Both the position numbers and the translations under genes were made by a program. From Halobellus rufus (GTDB taxonomy: Archaea; Halobacteriota; Halobacteria; Halobacteriales; Haloferacaceae): a stretch of DNA of 64,000 bases. The notes under the pieces are model-generated. The model searched no databases. It had not been told where the DNA came from and was given only the letters and a program-made list of their open reading frames with translations. The stretch covers positions 1 through 64,000 of the forward strand of contig NZ_BBJO01000020.1 in NCBI RefSeq assembly GCF_000739575.1, written 5' to 3'. Shown piece by piece: positions 7,703-17,294 of this stretch. Each line of letters starts with the position of its first letter. Within the stretch, counting starts at the first letter, position 1.

Positions 7703-9055
7703 ATGGAACAAAACGACGTCGTCAGTGCGCTTTCCGTGTCGGAGACAACGATCCTCGAGGCGTGCGGCGACCCGCCGCTGCCGGAGACGGGCGTGATCGA
7801 ACAGGTCTGGGAGACGGACGCGATTCCCGTAGACGACGTCCGCGACCGCGCGGCCGAGGCCGCCGCGGCGCTCCCGCTCGAGTCGGTCCCGGCGGGCGGG
7901 GAGGTCGCCCTCGGCGTCGGCAGTCGGGGCATCGCGAACCTGCCGGCGATCGTCGCCGGCGTCGTCGACGCAGTCGTCGAGGCGGGCTACGAGCCGTTCG
8001 TCTTCCCGGCGATGGGGAGCCACGGCGGCGCGACCGGCGAGGGTCAGCGCGAGATGCTCAACGAACTCGGCGTCACCGAGGAGGCGATCGGCTGCGAGAT
8101 CCGCTCCAGTATGGACGTCGTCGAGGTCGGTCGCACGCCCGACCGCGACGTCCCAGTCGTCGCCGACGCCAACGCGGCCGCCGCCGACGGCATCATTCCG
8201 ATCAACCGCGTCAAGCCCCACACCGACTTCGACGGCGTCGTCGAGAGCGGCCTCTCGAAGATGCTCGTCATCGGGATGGGAAAGCAGCGCGGCGCGAAGA
8301 TCGCCCACGACTGGGCCGTCGACTGGTCGCTGCGGGAGATGATCCCCGAGATCACCGAGCGGCTGCTGGCGGAGCTCCCGGTCGTCGGCGGCGTCGCGAT
8401 CGTCGAGGACCAACACGACGACACGGCGATCCTCGAGGGCGTCCCGCCGGGCGGCTTCCTCGATCGGGAGACCGAACTGCTCGAGACGGCCTACGAGATT
8501 ATGCCGAAGATCCCCTTCGAGGCGGTCGACGTCGTCGTCTTCGACCGGCAGGGCAAGGACGTCAGCGGGCAGGGGATGGACACGAACGTGATCGGACGGC
8601 GGCCGTTCGCGATCAACGAGCCCGAGCCAGAGAGCCCCCGGATCAAGCGGATCTACGTGCGCGGGCTCACGGAGACGACCCACGGCAACGCGATGGGCGT
8701 CGGCTCCGCGGACGTGATCCACGAGGACATCGTCGCAGAACTCGACGCGCCGACGACGCTGATCAACGCGCTCACCGCGAGCACCATCCGCGGCGTCCGC
8801 CTCCCGCCGGTCGTCGAGACCGACCGGGCGGGGCTGGTCGCCGCGCTCTCGACGATCGGGGTCGTCGATCCCGAGACGGTCCGCGTCCTCCGCGCGCCGG
8901 ACACGATGCGGCTCCACCGGCTCGTCGCGTCGAAGGCGCTCGTCGAGGAGGCCCGCACCCGGGACGACCTCCGCGTGGTCGAAGAGCCAGCGCCGATCGA
9001 GTTCGACGACGGCGCGTTCGTCGATCCGCCCGGGTACGCGGGCGCGTCGGAGTGA
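7703..9055 (+). CDS. LarA-like (DUF2088) nickel-pincer cofactor-dependent isomerase candidate
   Basis: A 450-residue protein of the lactate racemase (LarA/DUF2088) superfamily. Family-like blocks are GVGSRGIANLPAIV, PAMGSHGGATGEGQ and the central NRVKPHTDFDG. Known LarA enzymes use a nickel pincer nucleotide to racemise or epimerise 2-hydroxy acids. The cofactor genes larB, larC and larE are not in the window. Nearby 2-hydroxyacid-type enzymes (a malate/lactate dehydrogenase-like protein and an FAD/Fe-S oxidoreductase) fit such a substrate. The exact reaction is not known. Confidence 0.75.
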   Translation: MEQNDVVSALSVSETTILEACGDPPLPETGVIEQVWETDAIPVDDVRDRAAEAAAALPLESVPAGGEVALGVGSRGIANLPAIVAGVVDAVVEAGYEPFVFPAMGSHGGATGEGQREMLNELGVTEEAIGCEIRSSMDVVEVGRTPDRDVPVVADANAAAADGIIPINRVKPHTDFDGVVESGLSKMLVIGMGKQRGAKIAHDWAVDWSLREMIPEITERLLAELPVVGGVAIVEDQHDDTAILEGVPPGGFLDRETELLETAYEIMPKIPFEAVDVVVFDRQGKDVSGQGMDTNVIGRRPFAINEPEPESPRIKRIYVRGLTETTHGNAMGVGSADVIHEDIVAELDAPTTLINALTASTIRGVRLPPVVETDRAGLVAALSTIGVVDPETVRVLRAPDTMRLHRLVASKALVEEARTRDDLRVVEEPAPIEFDDGAFVDPPGYAGASE

Positions 9056-9104
9056 CTCGCTTCCGAGACGCCGATCACTCCGGGATCACGCCCGGAGACG
9101 CCGA

Positions 9105-9833
9105 TCACTCTCGGGACGCCTGTTCGACGACGGAGTTCCGCAGGGTGCCGACGCCCTCGTAGGTGATCTCGATCTCGTCGCCGGGGTCGACCGTCCCGGG
9201 GTTCGCGGGGCTGCCGAAGGCGATCACGTCGCCCGGGCGGAACGTGAACCGCCGCGAGAGGTAGGAGACGACCTCGTAGGGATCGAACAGCATCAGTTCG
9301 GTGTTGGCGTCTTGGCGCACCTCGCCGTTGATCTCGGTTCGGATGTCGAGGTCGTACGGCGTGACGTCGGTCTCGATCCACGGGCCGAGCGGACCGGAGG
9401 TGTCGAACGCCTTCCGCGCGGTTCGGCCCTGCTGATCGAGGGCGTCGACGTCGTTGAGAACCGTGTACCCGCGAATCACGTCCGGGACGTCCTCGGGAGC
9501 GACGTCGTGACAGCGCTCGTCGACGACCGCCGCGAGCTCTCCGGCGTACGTCAGTTCCTCGGTCCACGCCGGGTAGCGAATCGGTTGCTCCGGTCCGACG
9601 AGCGACGTCGGCGGCTTGATGAAGAAGTCCGGCTCCTCCGGCCGGTCGTAGTCCATCTGATCGAGCGTCTCCGCGTAGTTCCGACCGACGCAGTACAGCG
9701 CCGACGGTGTGCAGGGGTACGTGAGCGCACCGTCGCGCCCGACGGTGTACCGCCCGTCGTCGGCGACGACGACGCCGTTCTCGTAGCGGCCGGTGACGGG
9801 GCCGTCCGGGGTCTGGATCCGTGCGAGTCGCAT
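9105..9833 (-). CDS. Fumarylacetoacetate hydrolase (FAH) family protein
   Basis: A 242-residue FAH-fold protein. The N-terminal third is the small family domain; the catalytic core starts near LYCVGRNYAETLDQM and contains FFIKPPTSLVG, the acidic metal ligands in ELTYAGELAAVVD, and GYTVLNDVDALDQQ. The family hydrolyses or decarboxylates acylpyruvates and related 2-oxo acids with Mg or Mn. Its place in the island suggests a late ring-cleavage or oxo-acid step, but the substrate is unknown. It is convergent with the LarA-like gene. Confidence 0.88.
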   Translation of the reverse strand: MRLARIQTPDGPVTGRYENGVVVADDGRYTVGRDGALTYPCTPSALYCVGRNYAETLDQMDYDRPEEPDFFIKPPTSLVGPEQPIRYPAWTEELTYAGELAAVVDERCHDVAPEDVPDVIRGYTVLNDVDALDQQGRTARKAFDTSGPLGPWIETDVTPYDLDIRTEINGEVRQDANTELMLFDPYEVVSYLSRRFTFRPGDVIAFGSPANPGTVDPGDEIEITYEGVGTLRNSVVEQASRE

Positions 9834-10115
9834 ACGCCGAGTGCGCGACCCGGTCGTAAAACGACAGCGAAACCGCGTTCGAGCGAGTTCGACGGCTGGT
9901 CACGACGAGTGGCCCCGTATCCGTCCTCGTCGGGCCGCTCTTTATATTTCAGATCTTACTATTCGTACTCTACTGTAATTTATTTTATATTCGTGAACGA
10001 TACGAGATTTAATGCAGTCTGTGTCTCGTTTTGTTACTTTCAGTAATATGTAATTTACCAGTCTCAGAGTAACATCTACGAGAACTATCAGAAGCTCTGA
10101 CGCCGTGGACTCGCC
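9834..10115. other. A+T-rich spacer without a gene
   Basis: A 282-base gap. Bases 9935-10080 are A+T-rich (for example TTTATTTTATATTC). It holds the upstream region of the FAH-family gene and the downstream region of amidohydrolase 1. No RNA gene or repeat is seen. Confidence 0.7.
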
Positions 10116-11192
10116 TCAGAGGTCGACGTAGTTTCTGAACATCCGGTCGTCCTCGACGTCGATGTCGAACAGCCGCACGGCGTTGCCGCCGAGAATCAGG
10201 TTCAGTTCCTCCTGGGGGAGGTCCTGCTCCATCGCGTACTTCCGGAGTTGCCGCAGCCCGGCCCCCCAGTAATCGGGCTGGTGGGCGGGCAGCCCGCGGT
10301 TCTCGATCTGCTCCCAGAACGTCGGCGGATCCTCGTTCGGCTGGCTGTGCTGCACCATCGAGGCCCCCCAGTCGTTGCCCCAGAGGATCTGATCGATCGC
10401 GATGTTGGGATCGTTCAACGGCTTCTTCATCAGGTCCGCCCAGTAGAGACCGATCTCGAGGTAGACGTCGTCGAAGGAGGCGGCCACCTGACAGCACTTC
10501 TCGACGTAGTCCTCGCGCCACCCCGCCTGCATCCCGCCGTGATCGAAGATGATCGGCACGTCGGGGTACTCGGCTTTCAGTTGGCTCGCCAGCGTCGGAT
10601 CGCTCCAGTCGGGGTAGAGGTTGAACAGGTGGTTCCCGCCGTAGCCCGAGGCGTAGCCGGTGTGCCAGCGGACGGGGACGCCGTGGTCGGCGGCGACGTC
10701 GAAGACGTGTCGCATGTCCTTCTTGCGCTGCTTCCACTCGATCGGCTCCGTTCGGGTCGGGTCGCCGCGGATCCCTTCGCCGGTCATCCGGAAGCCGTCT
10801 TGGGAGAGCCAGTAATCCAATTCCTCGGCGGCCGCCTCCCAGGACCACTCCTCCTCGCCGCGCAGCGCCTTCTTTTTCGTCTGTGCGGGGGCGGCGGCGG
10901 CGATGAACTTCTCGGGGTTCGCGTCGATGATCTGCTTGTTGATCTCGTTCGTCATCCCGAACCCCGAGAGCAGAACGCACATATCGACGCCGTAGGTGTC
11001 CATATCCCGCAGGACCCGATCGGAGTTGTCGTAGATGACGACGTCCTCGTCGCCGTCGGCCTCCTCCGCCGGCGTCGCGAGCTTCATCGCCTTCGCCAGG
11101 TTCCCGTAACTCGAGTCACCCTGCGCTTCGACGTTCACCGCGTGCCGCTGTGCGTGACAGTGCGTCTCGACGATAAATCGACCTAACTTCAT
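10116..11192 (-). CDS. Metal-dependent amidohydrolase (Amidohydro_2 type), paralogue 1
   Basis: A 358-residue TIM-barrel protein of the amidohydrolase-2 (ACMSD-like) family. H11 and H13 in ETHCHAQ are the first metal ligands; later ligands sit in PVRWHTG, IIFDHGG and WGNDWGAS. The family hydrolyses or decarboxylates aromatic and unsaturated acids. Paralogues lie at 16194-17294 and 27003-28097. This copy has no ligase partner and lies downstream of the TRAP transporter genes. The ATG at 11192 aligns with the paralogues' MKLGRF start; the seven upstream codons do not. Confidence 0.88.
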   Translation of the reverse strand: MKLGRFIVETHCHAQRHAVNVEAQGDSSYGNLAKAMKLATPAEEADGDEDVVIYDNSDRVLRDMDTYGVDMCVLLSGFGMTNEINKQIIDANPEKFIAAAAPAQTKKKALRGEEEWSWEAAAEELDYWLSQDGFRMTGEGIRGDPTRTEPIEWKQRKKDMRHVFDVAADHGVPVRWHTGYASGYGGNHLFNLYPDWSDPTLASQLKAEYPDVPIIFDHGGMQAGWREDYVEKCCQVAASFDDVYLEIGLYWADLMKKPLNDPNIAIDQILWGNDWGASMVQHSQPNEDPPTFWEQIENRGLPAHQPDYWGAGLRQLRKYAMEQDLPQEELNLILGGNAVRLFDIDVEDDRMFRNYVDL

Positions 11193-11217
11193 CGTCTCAC
11201 ACTGCGCAGCCACCCTA

Positions 11218-11232
11218 TTTAATAATTTAATT
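11218..11232 (-). promoter_or_regulatory. TATA-like region of amidohydrolase 1
   Basis: The minus strand carries a run of A/T (AATTATTAAATAG) about 26-35 bases before the ATG at 11192, so this gene can be transcribed apart from the TRAP genes upstream. Confidence 0.45.
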
Positions 11233-11306
11233 AACTTCTGTGATGTTTGGAGCGAACCCGCCGCCTCGATCCGAAAACGAAACGCGGCGCGTCCGCGAGG
11301 AACGCG

Positions 11307-13343
11307 TCAGTTACCGCCGTCGGCCGCGGGGGACGGCTTCGTGAGGTACTGCGCGTACATCCGCGAGACGCCGGGGACCTGCACGACGGACGTGGCGAGG
11401 ACGAGCACGACGATCGCGACGCCGATCGCCACCTGCGTGGTGAGACCGAAGAGCCCCAGGTAGGTCCCGAAGAACCCCAGCACGGCCAGCACCGCGTAGA
11501 TCGACCGGCCGACGAGCGAGAGACGGCTGCTGCCGTCGTACGCGAAGATGGTCATCGAGAGCGCGACGATACCCGCCAGCACGCTGAACGTCACGAGGGG
11601 CGTCGAGGGGAGCTCCCAGTAGATCAGCACGTCGTTGGCGACGAAGATGAACGGGATGACGAACCCCGAGAGCGCGAGCTTCGACGACTTGATCGCCGTG
11701 TCGATGTACTCCGCGTCCGCGATCTTCGCGGCGACGATCGTCGACGGGCCGACCGGCGGCGTGAGCGAGGAGTACATCGCGAAGTAGAAGACGAACATGT
11801 GCGCGACCAGTTCCTGCACGCCGAACCGGACCATCGCCGCGCCCGCCAGCGACGCCACGAGGACGTACGCGGCCGGTGCCGGCATCCCGAGCCCGAAGAT
11901 GAGGCTGACGCCCATCGCCAGGAGCAGCAGGAGCAGGACGCTCCCGCCGGCGAGGCTTATCATCAACGTGTTCAGCCGCTGGGCGAACCCGGTCTGGGTG
12001 AACACCGCGATGATGATCCCGATCGCACCGAGGATCACCAGCAGCGGCGCCATCTCCTCGGAACCGACTTTCAGCCCTTTGGCGGTGTCTCTGACGGCGT
12101 TTGTGACCCCGGCGGCGCGCTGTTCGACCAGGTACTTCACCGCGACGATGCCGATCAGCGTCAGCGTCGCGTAGTACCCCGACGTCAGCGGCGTGTACTG
12201 CAGGATCGCCAGGAAGTAGATGAGCACGGCGAACGGAGCGACGTACCAGAGTATCTCCAAGAAGACGCCGTACTCGACGTCGTCGACGTCCCGGGTGGTC
12301 TGCCAGCCGAACTTGTAAATCAGGAGTTGAACCGAGACGACGATGCTGAAGTAGAACAGCACCGCGGGAATGAGCCCAGCTTGGATGATTCTGACGTATG
12401 GAAGGCCCAGGAGGTCGGCCATGATGAACGCCGCGATGCCCATGATCGGCGGCACGAGTTGCCCGCCGATTGAGGCGACCGTTTCGATCCCGCCCGCGTA
12501 TCCCTTGTCGACGCCCTGATTCTTCATCAGCGGGATGGTGAAGCTCCCCGTCGTCGCCGTGTTCGCCGCCGACGCGCCGGTGATCGACCCGAACGCCAGA
12601 CTGGCCAACACCGCCGCGTGGACGATGCCGGACTTGAACAGTTTGCTCACCTCCTTGCTCACGTCCATCAGGTAATCGAGGATGCCGTAGGCCTTGGTCA
12701 GGCCGGCGAGCAGCAGGAATATCGCGACCCACGTCGCACCGACCTGGAGGATGAAGCCGTAGACGCCCTGCATCCCGAGGACCGTCAGTCGGAGCAACTG
12801 CTCGGTGCCCATTCCGCTGTGATAGAGCGCTCCGGGCAGATACGGCCCGAGGTACCCGTACAGGAACCCGAGCGGAACGATCGACGCCATGAGCTTCCCG
12901 AAGGAGCGGACCGTGACGTCGGTACAGAGATACACGATGATCGCCCCGATCACGTAGTCGGCCGTCCGGTACCCGACGATCGGCCCCTCCTCCATCAGGC
13001 GCACGTGGTGAACGTCGATGTAGACCATCACGACCATCGAGACGGCCGCCAGCGCGACGAACAACACCGGTCTGACGAACCGGACGTACGACCGGTCGAG
13101 TCGGTCGGACAGGTGAGTCAGGTAGGTCCCCGACAGCTCCTCGACCGGATCGAGCGCGTCCCGGACGAGACCCAGATAGAAGATTGTCAGGCACAGGCCG
13201 AGGACCAGGTTGGTGTGACGCACTCGCGCGCCGTAGAACGACTCGGCGTAGTACAGTAACAGCAGGCCCAGGGCGAGCCCGAAGAGAAAGACGCCGCGGT
13301 CGCTGAACCGGCGGAGCTGCCCCCTACGTAAATATGAGCTCAT
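11307..13343 (-). CDS. TRAP transporter fused permease (TAXI type, DctQ-DctM)
   Basis: A 678-residue integral membrane protein with many hydrophobic segments. The N-terminal portion corresponds to the small DctQ-like unit; the large C-terminal part has the DctM signature GASAANTATTGSFTIPLMK. It should import a carboxylate using a sodium or proton gradient together with the TAXI receptor encoded just upstream. The ATG at 13343 is preferred over a TTG four codons earlier. The gap to the TAXI stop is 27 bases, so the two are co-transcribed. Confidence 0.94.
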   Translation of the reverse strand: MSSYLRRGQLRRFSDRGVFLFGLALGLLLLYYAESFYGARVRHTNLVLGLCLTIFYLGLVRDALDPVEELSGTYLTHLSDRLDRSYVRFVRPVLFVALAAVSMVVMVYIDVHHVRLMEEGPIVGYRTADYVIGAIIVYLCTDVTVRSFGKLMASIVPLGFLYGYLGPYLPGALYHSGMGTEQLLRLTVLGMQGVYGFILQVGATWVAIFLLLAGLTKAYGILDYLMDVSKEVSKLFKSGIVHAAVLASLAFGSITGASAANTATTGSFTIPLMKNQGVDKGYAGGIETVASIGGQLVPPIMGIAAFIMADLLGLPYVRIIQAGLIPAVLFYFSIVVSVQLLIYKFGWQTTRDVDDVEYGVFLEILWYVAPFAVLIYFLAILQYTPLTSGYYATLTLIGIVAVKYLVEQRAAGVTNAVRDTAKGLKVGSEEMAPLLVILGAIGIIIAVFTQTGFAQRLNTLMISLAGGSVLLLLLLAMGVSLIFGLGMPAPAAYVLVASLAGAAMVRFGVQELVAHMFVFYFAMYSSLTPPVGPSTIVAAKIADAEYIDTAIKSSKLALSGFVIPFIFVANDVLIYWELPSTPLVTFSVLAGIVALSMTIFAYDGSSRLSLVGRSIYAVLAVLGFFGTYLGLFGLTTQVAIGVAIVVLVLATSVVQVPGVSRMYAQYLTKPSPAADGGN

Positions 13344-13370
13344 TGTTTCGTTCAAAGAACAGATGCGAGT

Positions 13371-14495
13371 CTAGTTAAGACCGTACTCTTCGAGGAAGTC
13401 CTCGGTGCCCTGGTGGAGCGAGAAGCCCGGGTGCGGCTCTCGCGTCCAGTGCTCGTCGTTCGTGTAGAACGAGAGGAGCTCGTGGTACTCGCCCATCGAA
13501 TCTCGGTTCTCGTACATCGTCTCCAGCGTCGTGTAGACCGCGTCCGCCGACGTCTCCGCGGTCCCGTAGAGCCACGTCACCTGCGACATCGACCGGGGCG
13601 TGTCGGGGACGTACGCCCACCCCTCGGGGTCGACCTCGAACTCGAAGGAGTTGCCCCAGCCCTCGTCGTTTATCTCGCTCTGGAGCTCCGCGGGGAGTCC
13701 GAGCAGTCGGGCGTCGACCGTACCCTTGATCTCCTGCACCCAGCCGGGGGTGACCGTTCCGACCTGTACGTTCGTGAACGCACCGAGAGCGACATCGACG
13801 CGGCCTTCGGCGACTGCGGCACCCATATCACCGTAGCCCACGTTCCGCTCTTGGTACTCGATGCCTCCGAGTTCGAGGACGCGCCGGACCATGTCCGTCA
13901 CGCGCGATCCGGACGGACCCGGTGCGACGTAGTGGTCCGACGTGATATCGTCGATCGTCGAGAGCGACTCGTCCTCCGTGAAGAGGAACCAGTCGGAGGT
14001 GGAGCCGTGAACGATCTGTCGGAGGTCGACGGCGACGTCGCCGAAGGGCTCGTTCCCCTCGTTGACGTCGTGTGCCGTCGTGCTCTCGATGAGTCCGATG
14101 TCGATCTCGTCTCGGCCCATCCGGCCGATGTTCGCGGCCATCGAGGCGCTCGGGCGGACGTCGAGGAACACGTCGTCGGTGTTCTCGTTCACGACGCCGC
14201 CGAGGCCGGACATCATCGCGAAGTTCGCGCTCACTTCGGAGGCCGTCCCCATGACGAGCGTCTCCTCGGACCCGCCGCCGTTCTCCGAGCCGGAATCGGT
14301 CGATTCGCCGCCGCTGTCGCCGCTTCCCTCGCTGTCGCCACCGTCGCTGCCGCCGTCTCCCGAACTCCCGTCTCCGGAGCCGCCGTTGCCCATACAGCCC
14401 GCGAGGCCGACGGCCCCGAGCAGGCCGGCGGATTTCAGAAATCGACGTCGACGAGTAGTGCTGGAGCTACGGTCTCCACTGGTACCATTTACCAT
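13371..14495 (-). CDS. TAXI-family TRAP transporter solute receptor (Tat lipoprotein)
   Basis: A 374-residue solute-binding protein. The N-terminus has R15-R-R-R18-F-L-K and a lipobox ending in Cys34 (LAGC), so it should be exported folded through Tat and anchored outside as a lipoprotein. A Gly/Ser/Asp-rich linker follows to about residue 75. The receptor domain begins ETLVMGTASEVSANF, typical of TAXI proteins, which bind small carboxylates. It precedes the fused permease in the same operon. Confidence 0.93.
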   Translation of the reverse strand: MVNGTSGDRSSSTTRRRRFLKSAGLLGAVGLAGCMGNGGSGDGSSGDGGSDGGDSEGSGDSGGESTDSGSENGGGSEETLVMGTASEVSANFAMMSGLGGVVNENTDDVFLDVRPSASMAANIGRMGRDEIDIGLIESTTAHDVNEGNEPFGDVAVDLRQIVHGSTSDWFLFTEDESLSTIDDITSDHYVAPGPSGSRVTDMVRRVLELGGIEYQERNVGYGDMGAAVAEGRVDVALGAFTNVQVGTVTPGWVQEIKGTVDARLLGLPAELQSEINDEGWGNSFEFEVDPEGWAYVPDTPRSMSQVTWLYGTAETSADAVYTTLETMYENRDSMGEYHELLSFYTNDEHWTREPHPGFSLHQGTEDFLEEYGLN

Positions 14496-14511
14496 ACTCC
14501 CACAGATACGA

Positions 14512-14526
14512 TTATTATAATATAAA
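14512..14526 (-). promoter_or_regulatory. TATA region of the TAXI-TRAP operon
   Basis: The minus strand reads TTTATATTATAATAA, 17-31 bases before the ATG at 14495. It provides a promoter inside the larger same-direction run 17294-10116, so the transporter can be expressed apart from the ligase gene upstream. Confidence 0.55.
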
Positions 14527-14615
14527 TCTATTGTCGACGGCTTGATCGATACCCAGCCGGGACGCCGATCGGCGTCCCCGATCCGACGGAGGCGCTGCTG
14601 TGGCGGCTCTTCGGA

Positions 14616-16184
14616 CTACGTGTCTTCGACGGCGCGCGCTTTGATCGCCGCGCGATCCAGTTTGTCGCTGGCGGTTCGGGGGAGGGTGTCCCGATAGAAG
14701 TGATACGCCCGCGGCCGCTCGTATCGAGAGAGGCTCTCGCTCTGTAAGCACCACTCGTCGAGGTCCTCCTCGGTGAGGTCGGCGTCGGCCGTGTGTACGG
14801 CCGCCGTCACCCGCTCTCCGTACTCATCGTCTTCGACGCCGAAGACCGCCGACTCGACGACGTCGGGGTGGGCGTTGAGGCGCTCTTCGACGGGCGTCGG
14901 GAAGACTTTGATCCCCTTCGAGAGGATCATGTTGTCGTCCCGGCCCTCGATGAACAGGTAGCCGTCCGCGTCCTGGTAGCCGAGGTCGCCGGAGTACCAC
15001 CAGCCGTCCTCGAAGGACTCCCGGGTCTTCTCGGAGTCCTCCCAGACCCAAACGGCGGCGTCGCTGGACTTCACGATGATCTCGCCGACCTCGCCGGGTT
15101 CGAGGACGTCTTCGGGCGATCCGCCGCGTTCGACGACGCGCACCTGGACGCCGAGGAGCGGCTTGCCGACGCTGTCGATGCGGTCGCCCTCCATCTCCTC
15201 GGCGTCGATGTAGGTCCCGCAGATCTCGGTCGCGGCGTACGACTGCGAGACCGACGGGGAGATGTGCTCTTGGAGCTGCTCCAGCGTGGTCGTCGTGAGC
15301 GTCTCCCCGCCGGATTCGACCGTCACGAGGCTGCTCAGGTCGTACTCGTCGAGGTCCGGCAACCGCAGCACCTCCCGCCACATCGTCGGCACGAGATTCG
15401 AGCTGGTGATCGAGCGCTCCTCGACGAGTTCGACGTACGCCTCGGGGCTCCACTGCTTCACGTAGTACGAGGAGCCGTTCGCGAGCATCGTCGGCAGCGT
15501 CGTCGAGTACCACGCCGCGAACGACGGCGTGAAGAAGTTCGACACCCGCGTCAGTCTGGTCGTTCCCTTCTTGTGCGCGAGCTTCATCGCGCGGTGGACG
15601 AGGCTGCGGTTGGTGTGACACCAGCCCTTCGGCTTCCCGGTCGTCCCGGAGGTCCACATCACGACGGCGACGTCGTCGGGGGCGCTGGTGACGTCCGGCT
15701 CGTCGGCGGGCTGTCCGTCCGTGAGCGACGACAGCGACCGCTCGTACTCGGTCTGGGGCTCGCCCGTCGTGACGACCGCGGCGAGGTCGGTATCGACCGC
15801 GCCGCGGACGTGCTCCTCGACGAACGCCGAGCGTTCCTCGTCGACGACGAGCACGCGCGGCCGGAGGGACTCGATGCACGACCGGACCGATTCGGGCGAC
15901 CCGCGAACGTGGAGATTCGAGACGATACACCCCGCTTTCAGGCCCGCGTTCCAGAGTGTCGTCTGTTCGACGCTCGCCTCGGTGAGATAGGCGATCCGAT
16001 CGCCCTGCTTGACGTGGGCTCGGAGCCCGTTGGCCGCGCGGTTGCTCTCGGCGTCGAACTCCGACCACGTGACCTCGCGGCCGGCGCTCCCGTTCCCGAA
16101 CGCGACCCGGTTCGGGTTGGTCTCGGCGGCGTTGCTCGACAGTTCCCGAACCGCGGGCAGCGTCACTCTGGATGGTACCTGCAT
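14616..16184 (-). CDS. AMP-forming acyl-CoA synthetase-like ligase, paralogue 1
   Basis: A 522-residue adenylate-forming enzyme. The ATP loop is WTSGTTGKPKGW; the adenine motif is SQSYAATEICGT; the hinge is GDLGYQDADGYLFIEGR; and the C-terminal lysine lies in ASDKLDRAAIKA. Such enzymes activate a carboxylic acid to an acyl-AMP and then usually to a CoA thioester. It starts nine bases after the amidohydrolase 2 stop, the same order as the second cassette at 27003-29648. The substrate is unknown. The usual YGxTE motif reads YAATE here, while paralogue 2 has YGSTE. Confidence 0.92.
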   Translation of the reverse strand: MQVPSRVTLPAVRELSSNAAETNPNRVAFGNGSAGREVTWSEFDAESNRAANGLRAHVKQGDRIAYLTEASVEQTTLWNAGLKAGCIVSNLHVRGSPESVRSCIESLRPRVLVVDEERSAFVEEHVRGAVDTDLAAVVTTGEPQTEYERSLSSLTDGQPADEPDVTSAPDDVAVVMWTSGTTGKPKGWCHTNRSLVHRAMKLAHKKGTTRLTRVSNFFTPSFAAWYSTTLPTMLANGSSYYVKQWSPEAYVELVEERSITSSNLVPTMWREVLRLPDLDEYDLSSLVTVESGGETLTTTTLEQLQEHISPSVSQSYAATEICGTYIDAEEMEGDRIDSVGKPLLGVQVRVVERGGSPEDVLEPGEVGEIIVKSSDAAVWVWEDSEKTRESFEDGWWYSGDLGYQDADGYLFIEGRDDNMILSKGIKVFPTPVEERLNAHPDVVESAVFGVEDDEYGERVTAAVHTADADLTEEDLDEWCLQSESLSRYERPRAYHFYRDTLPRTASDKLDRAAIKARAVEDT

Positions 16185-16193
16185 AGCGGCGGC

Positions 16194-17294
16194 TTAGATG
16201 TACTCCGGGAAGAGCCGCTTGTGCGGCGGTTCGATGTCGAGCAGGCGGCAGATGTTCCCGCCCATGATGAGGTTGAGGTCGTCCGCGGGGAGGTCGACCT
16301 CGCGGGCGTACTTGTCGATCTGCCGCATCGAGGTGCCCCACGCGTCCGCCTGGTGCGCCTGCAGGCCGCGGCTCTTGATCTGGGTCCACCGCTGCGGCGG
16401 GTAGTCGTACTCGCCGGTCGAGCGGTTCGCCGGGTTGTTCGTCGCGATCCACGACGCCCCCCAGTCGGTGCCCCAGATCAACTGGTCGGCCCCGATGTTC
16501 GGGTCGTTCATCGGCCGCTTGATGAGGTCCGACCAGTAGTTGCCGATCTCGATGTAGACGTTGTCGTACGTCGCAGCGACGTTGCAGGACTCCTCGACGT
16601 TCTTCCGCCAGTTGCCCTGGACGCCGCCGTGGTCGATGATGATCGGCACCTCGGGGTACTCGAGGTGCAGGTCGATCGCGTACTTGATGCTGCGTCGGTC
16701 GGGCAGCAGCGTGCTCGGGTCGCGCTCGTAGCCGCCGTTGACGGAGCCGGGGTGCCAGCGCACGGGCACGTCGTGCTTCGCGGCGACGTCGTAGATCTTC
16801 CGCAGCTGGTCGTGGCGCTCCTCCCACGGGACGCGCTCTGCGCGGTCAGTGATCGTCGGGTCGAACGGGAGCATCTCGCCGATGCCGACGAAACCGTCCT
16901 GGCTCAGCCGTTCGTCCATCTCCTCGCAGGCGCGGTCGATGTCCCACTCCTCCTCGCCGGCGACCGCCTTCCGGTTCGTCTCGTAGGGGTGTGCGAAGGC
17001 GACGAACTTGTCGGGGTGCTCTTCGATCATCTTCCCGTGGAGGCGGTCGCTGAACCCGAACCCGGGCTGGAGACAGACCATATCGACGCCGTACAGGTCC
17101 ATGTCGTACAGGAGCCGGTCCGTGTTTCGGTAGGTGACGATCTCCGCGTCGTCGTCGGCCCGGTCGGCGTCCTGTGCGTTCCACATCAGGCGGCTGAGCG
17201 TGGCGTAGTCCGGTCGTTCTTCCCTGTCCTGGAAGTTCACGGCGACGCGCTGGCCGTGAACGTGTGTATCGATAACGAATCTTCCCATTCGCAT
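16194..17294 (-). CDS. Metal-dependent amidohydrolase (Amidohydro_2 type), paralogue 2
   Basis: A 366-residue TIM-barrel enzyme, clearly paralogous to 10116-11192 and 27003-28097: a shared MxxGRF start, D9-T-H11-V-H13, GEEEW, VRWHPG, IIDHGG, WGTDWGAS and a C-terminal RLFPE. Metal ligands should be H11, H13, the His of IIDHGG or VRWHPG, and the Asp of GTDWG. It is the first gene of a two-gene unit with ligase paralogue 1. The likely reaction is a hydrolysis or non-oxidative decarboxylation of an acid; whether the ligase product or its substrate is used is unknown. Confidence 0.9.
   Translation of the reverse strand: MRMGRFVIDTHVHGQRVAVNFQDREERPDYATLSRLMWNAQDADRADDDAEIVTYRNTDRLLYDMDLYGVDMVCLQPGFGFSDRLHGKMIEEHPDKFVAFAHPYETNRKAVAGEEEWDIDRACEEMDERLSQDGFVGIGEMLPFDPTITDRAERVPWEERHDQLRKIYDVAAKHDVPVRWHPGSVNGGYERDPSTLLPDRRSIKYAIDLHLEYPEVPIIIDHGGVQGNWRKNVEESCNVAATYDNVYIEIGNYWSDLIKRPMNDPNIGADQLIWGTDWGASWIATNNPANRSTGEYDYPPQRWTQIKSRGLQAHQADAWGTSMRQIDKYAREVDLPADDLNLIMGGNICRLLDIEPPHKRLFPEYI

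Noticed and set aside
9065-9110. A 16-base direct repeat (GAGACGCCGATCACTC twice, 30 bases apart)
   Set aside because: Only two copies between convergent genes; a small local duplication, not a mobile element or array.
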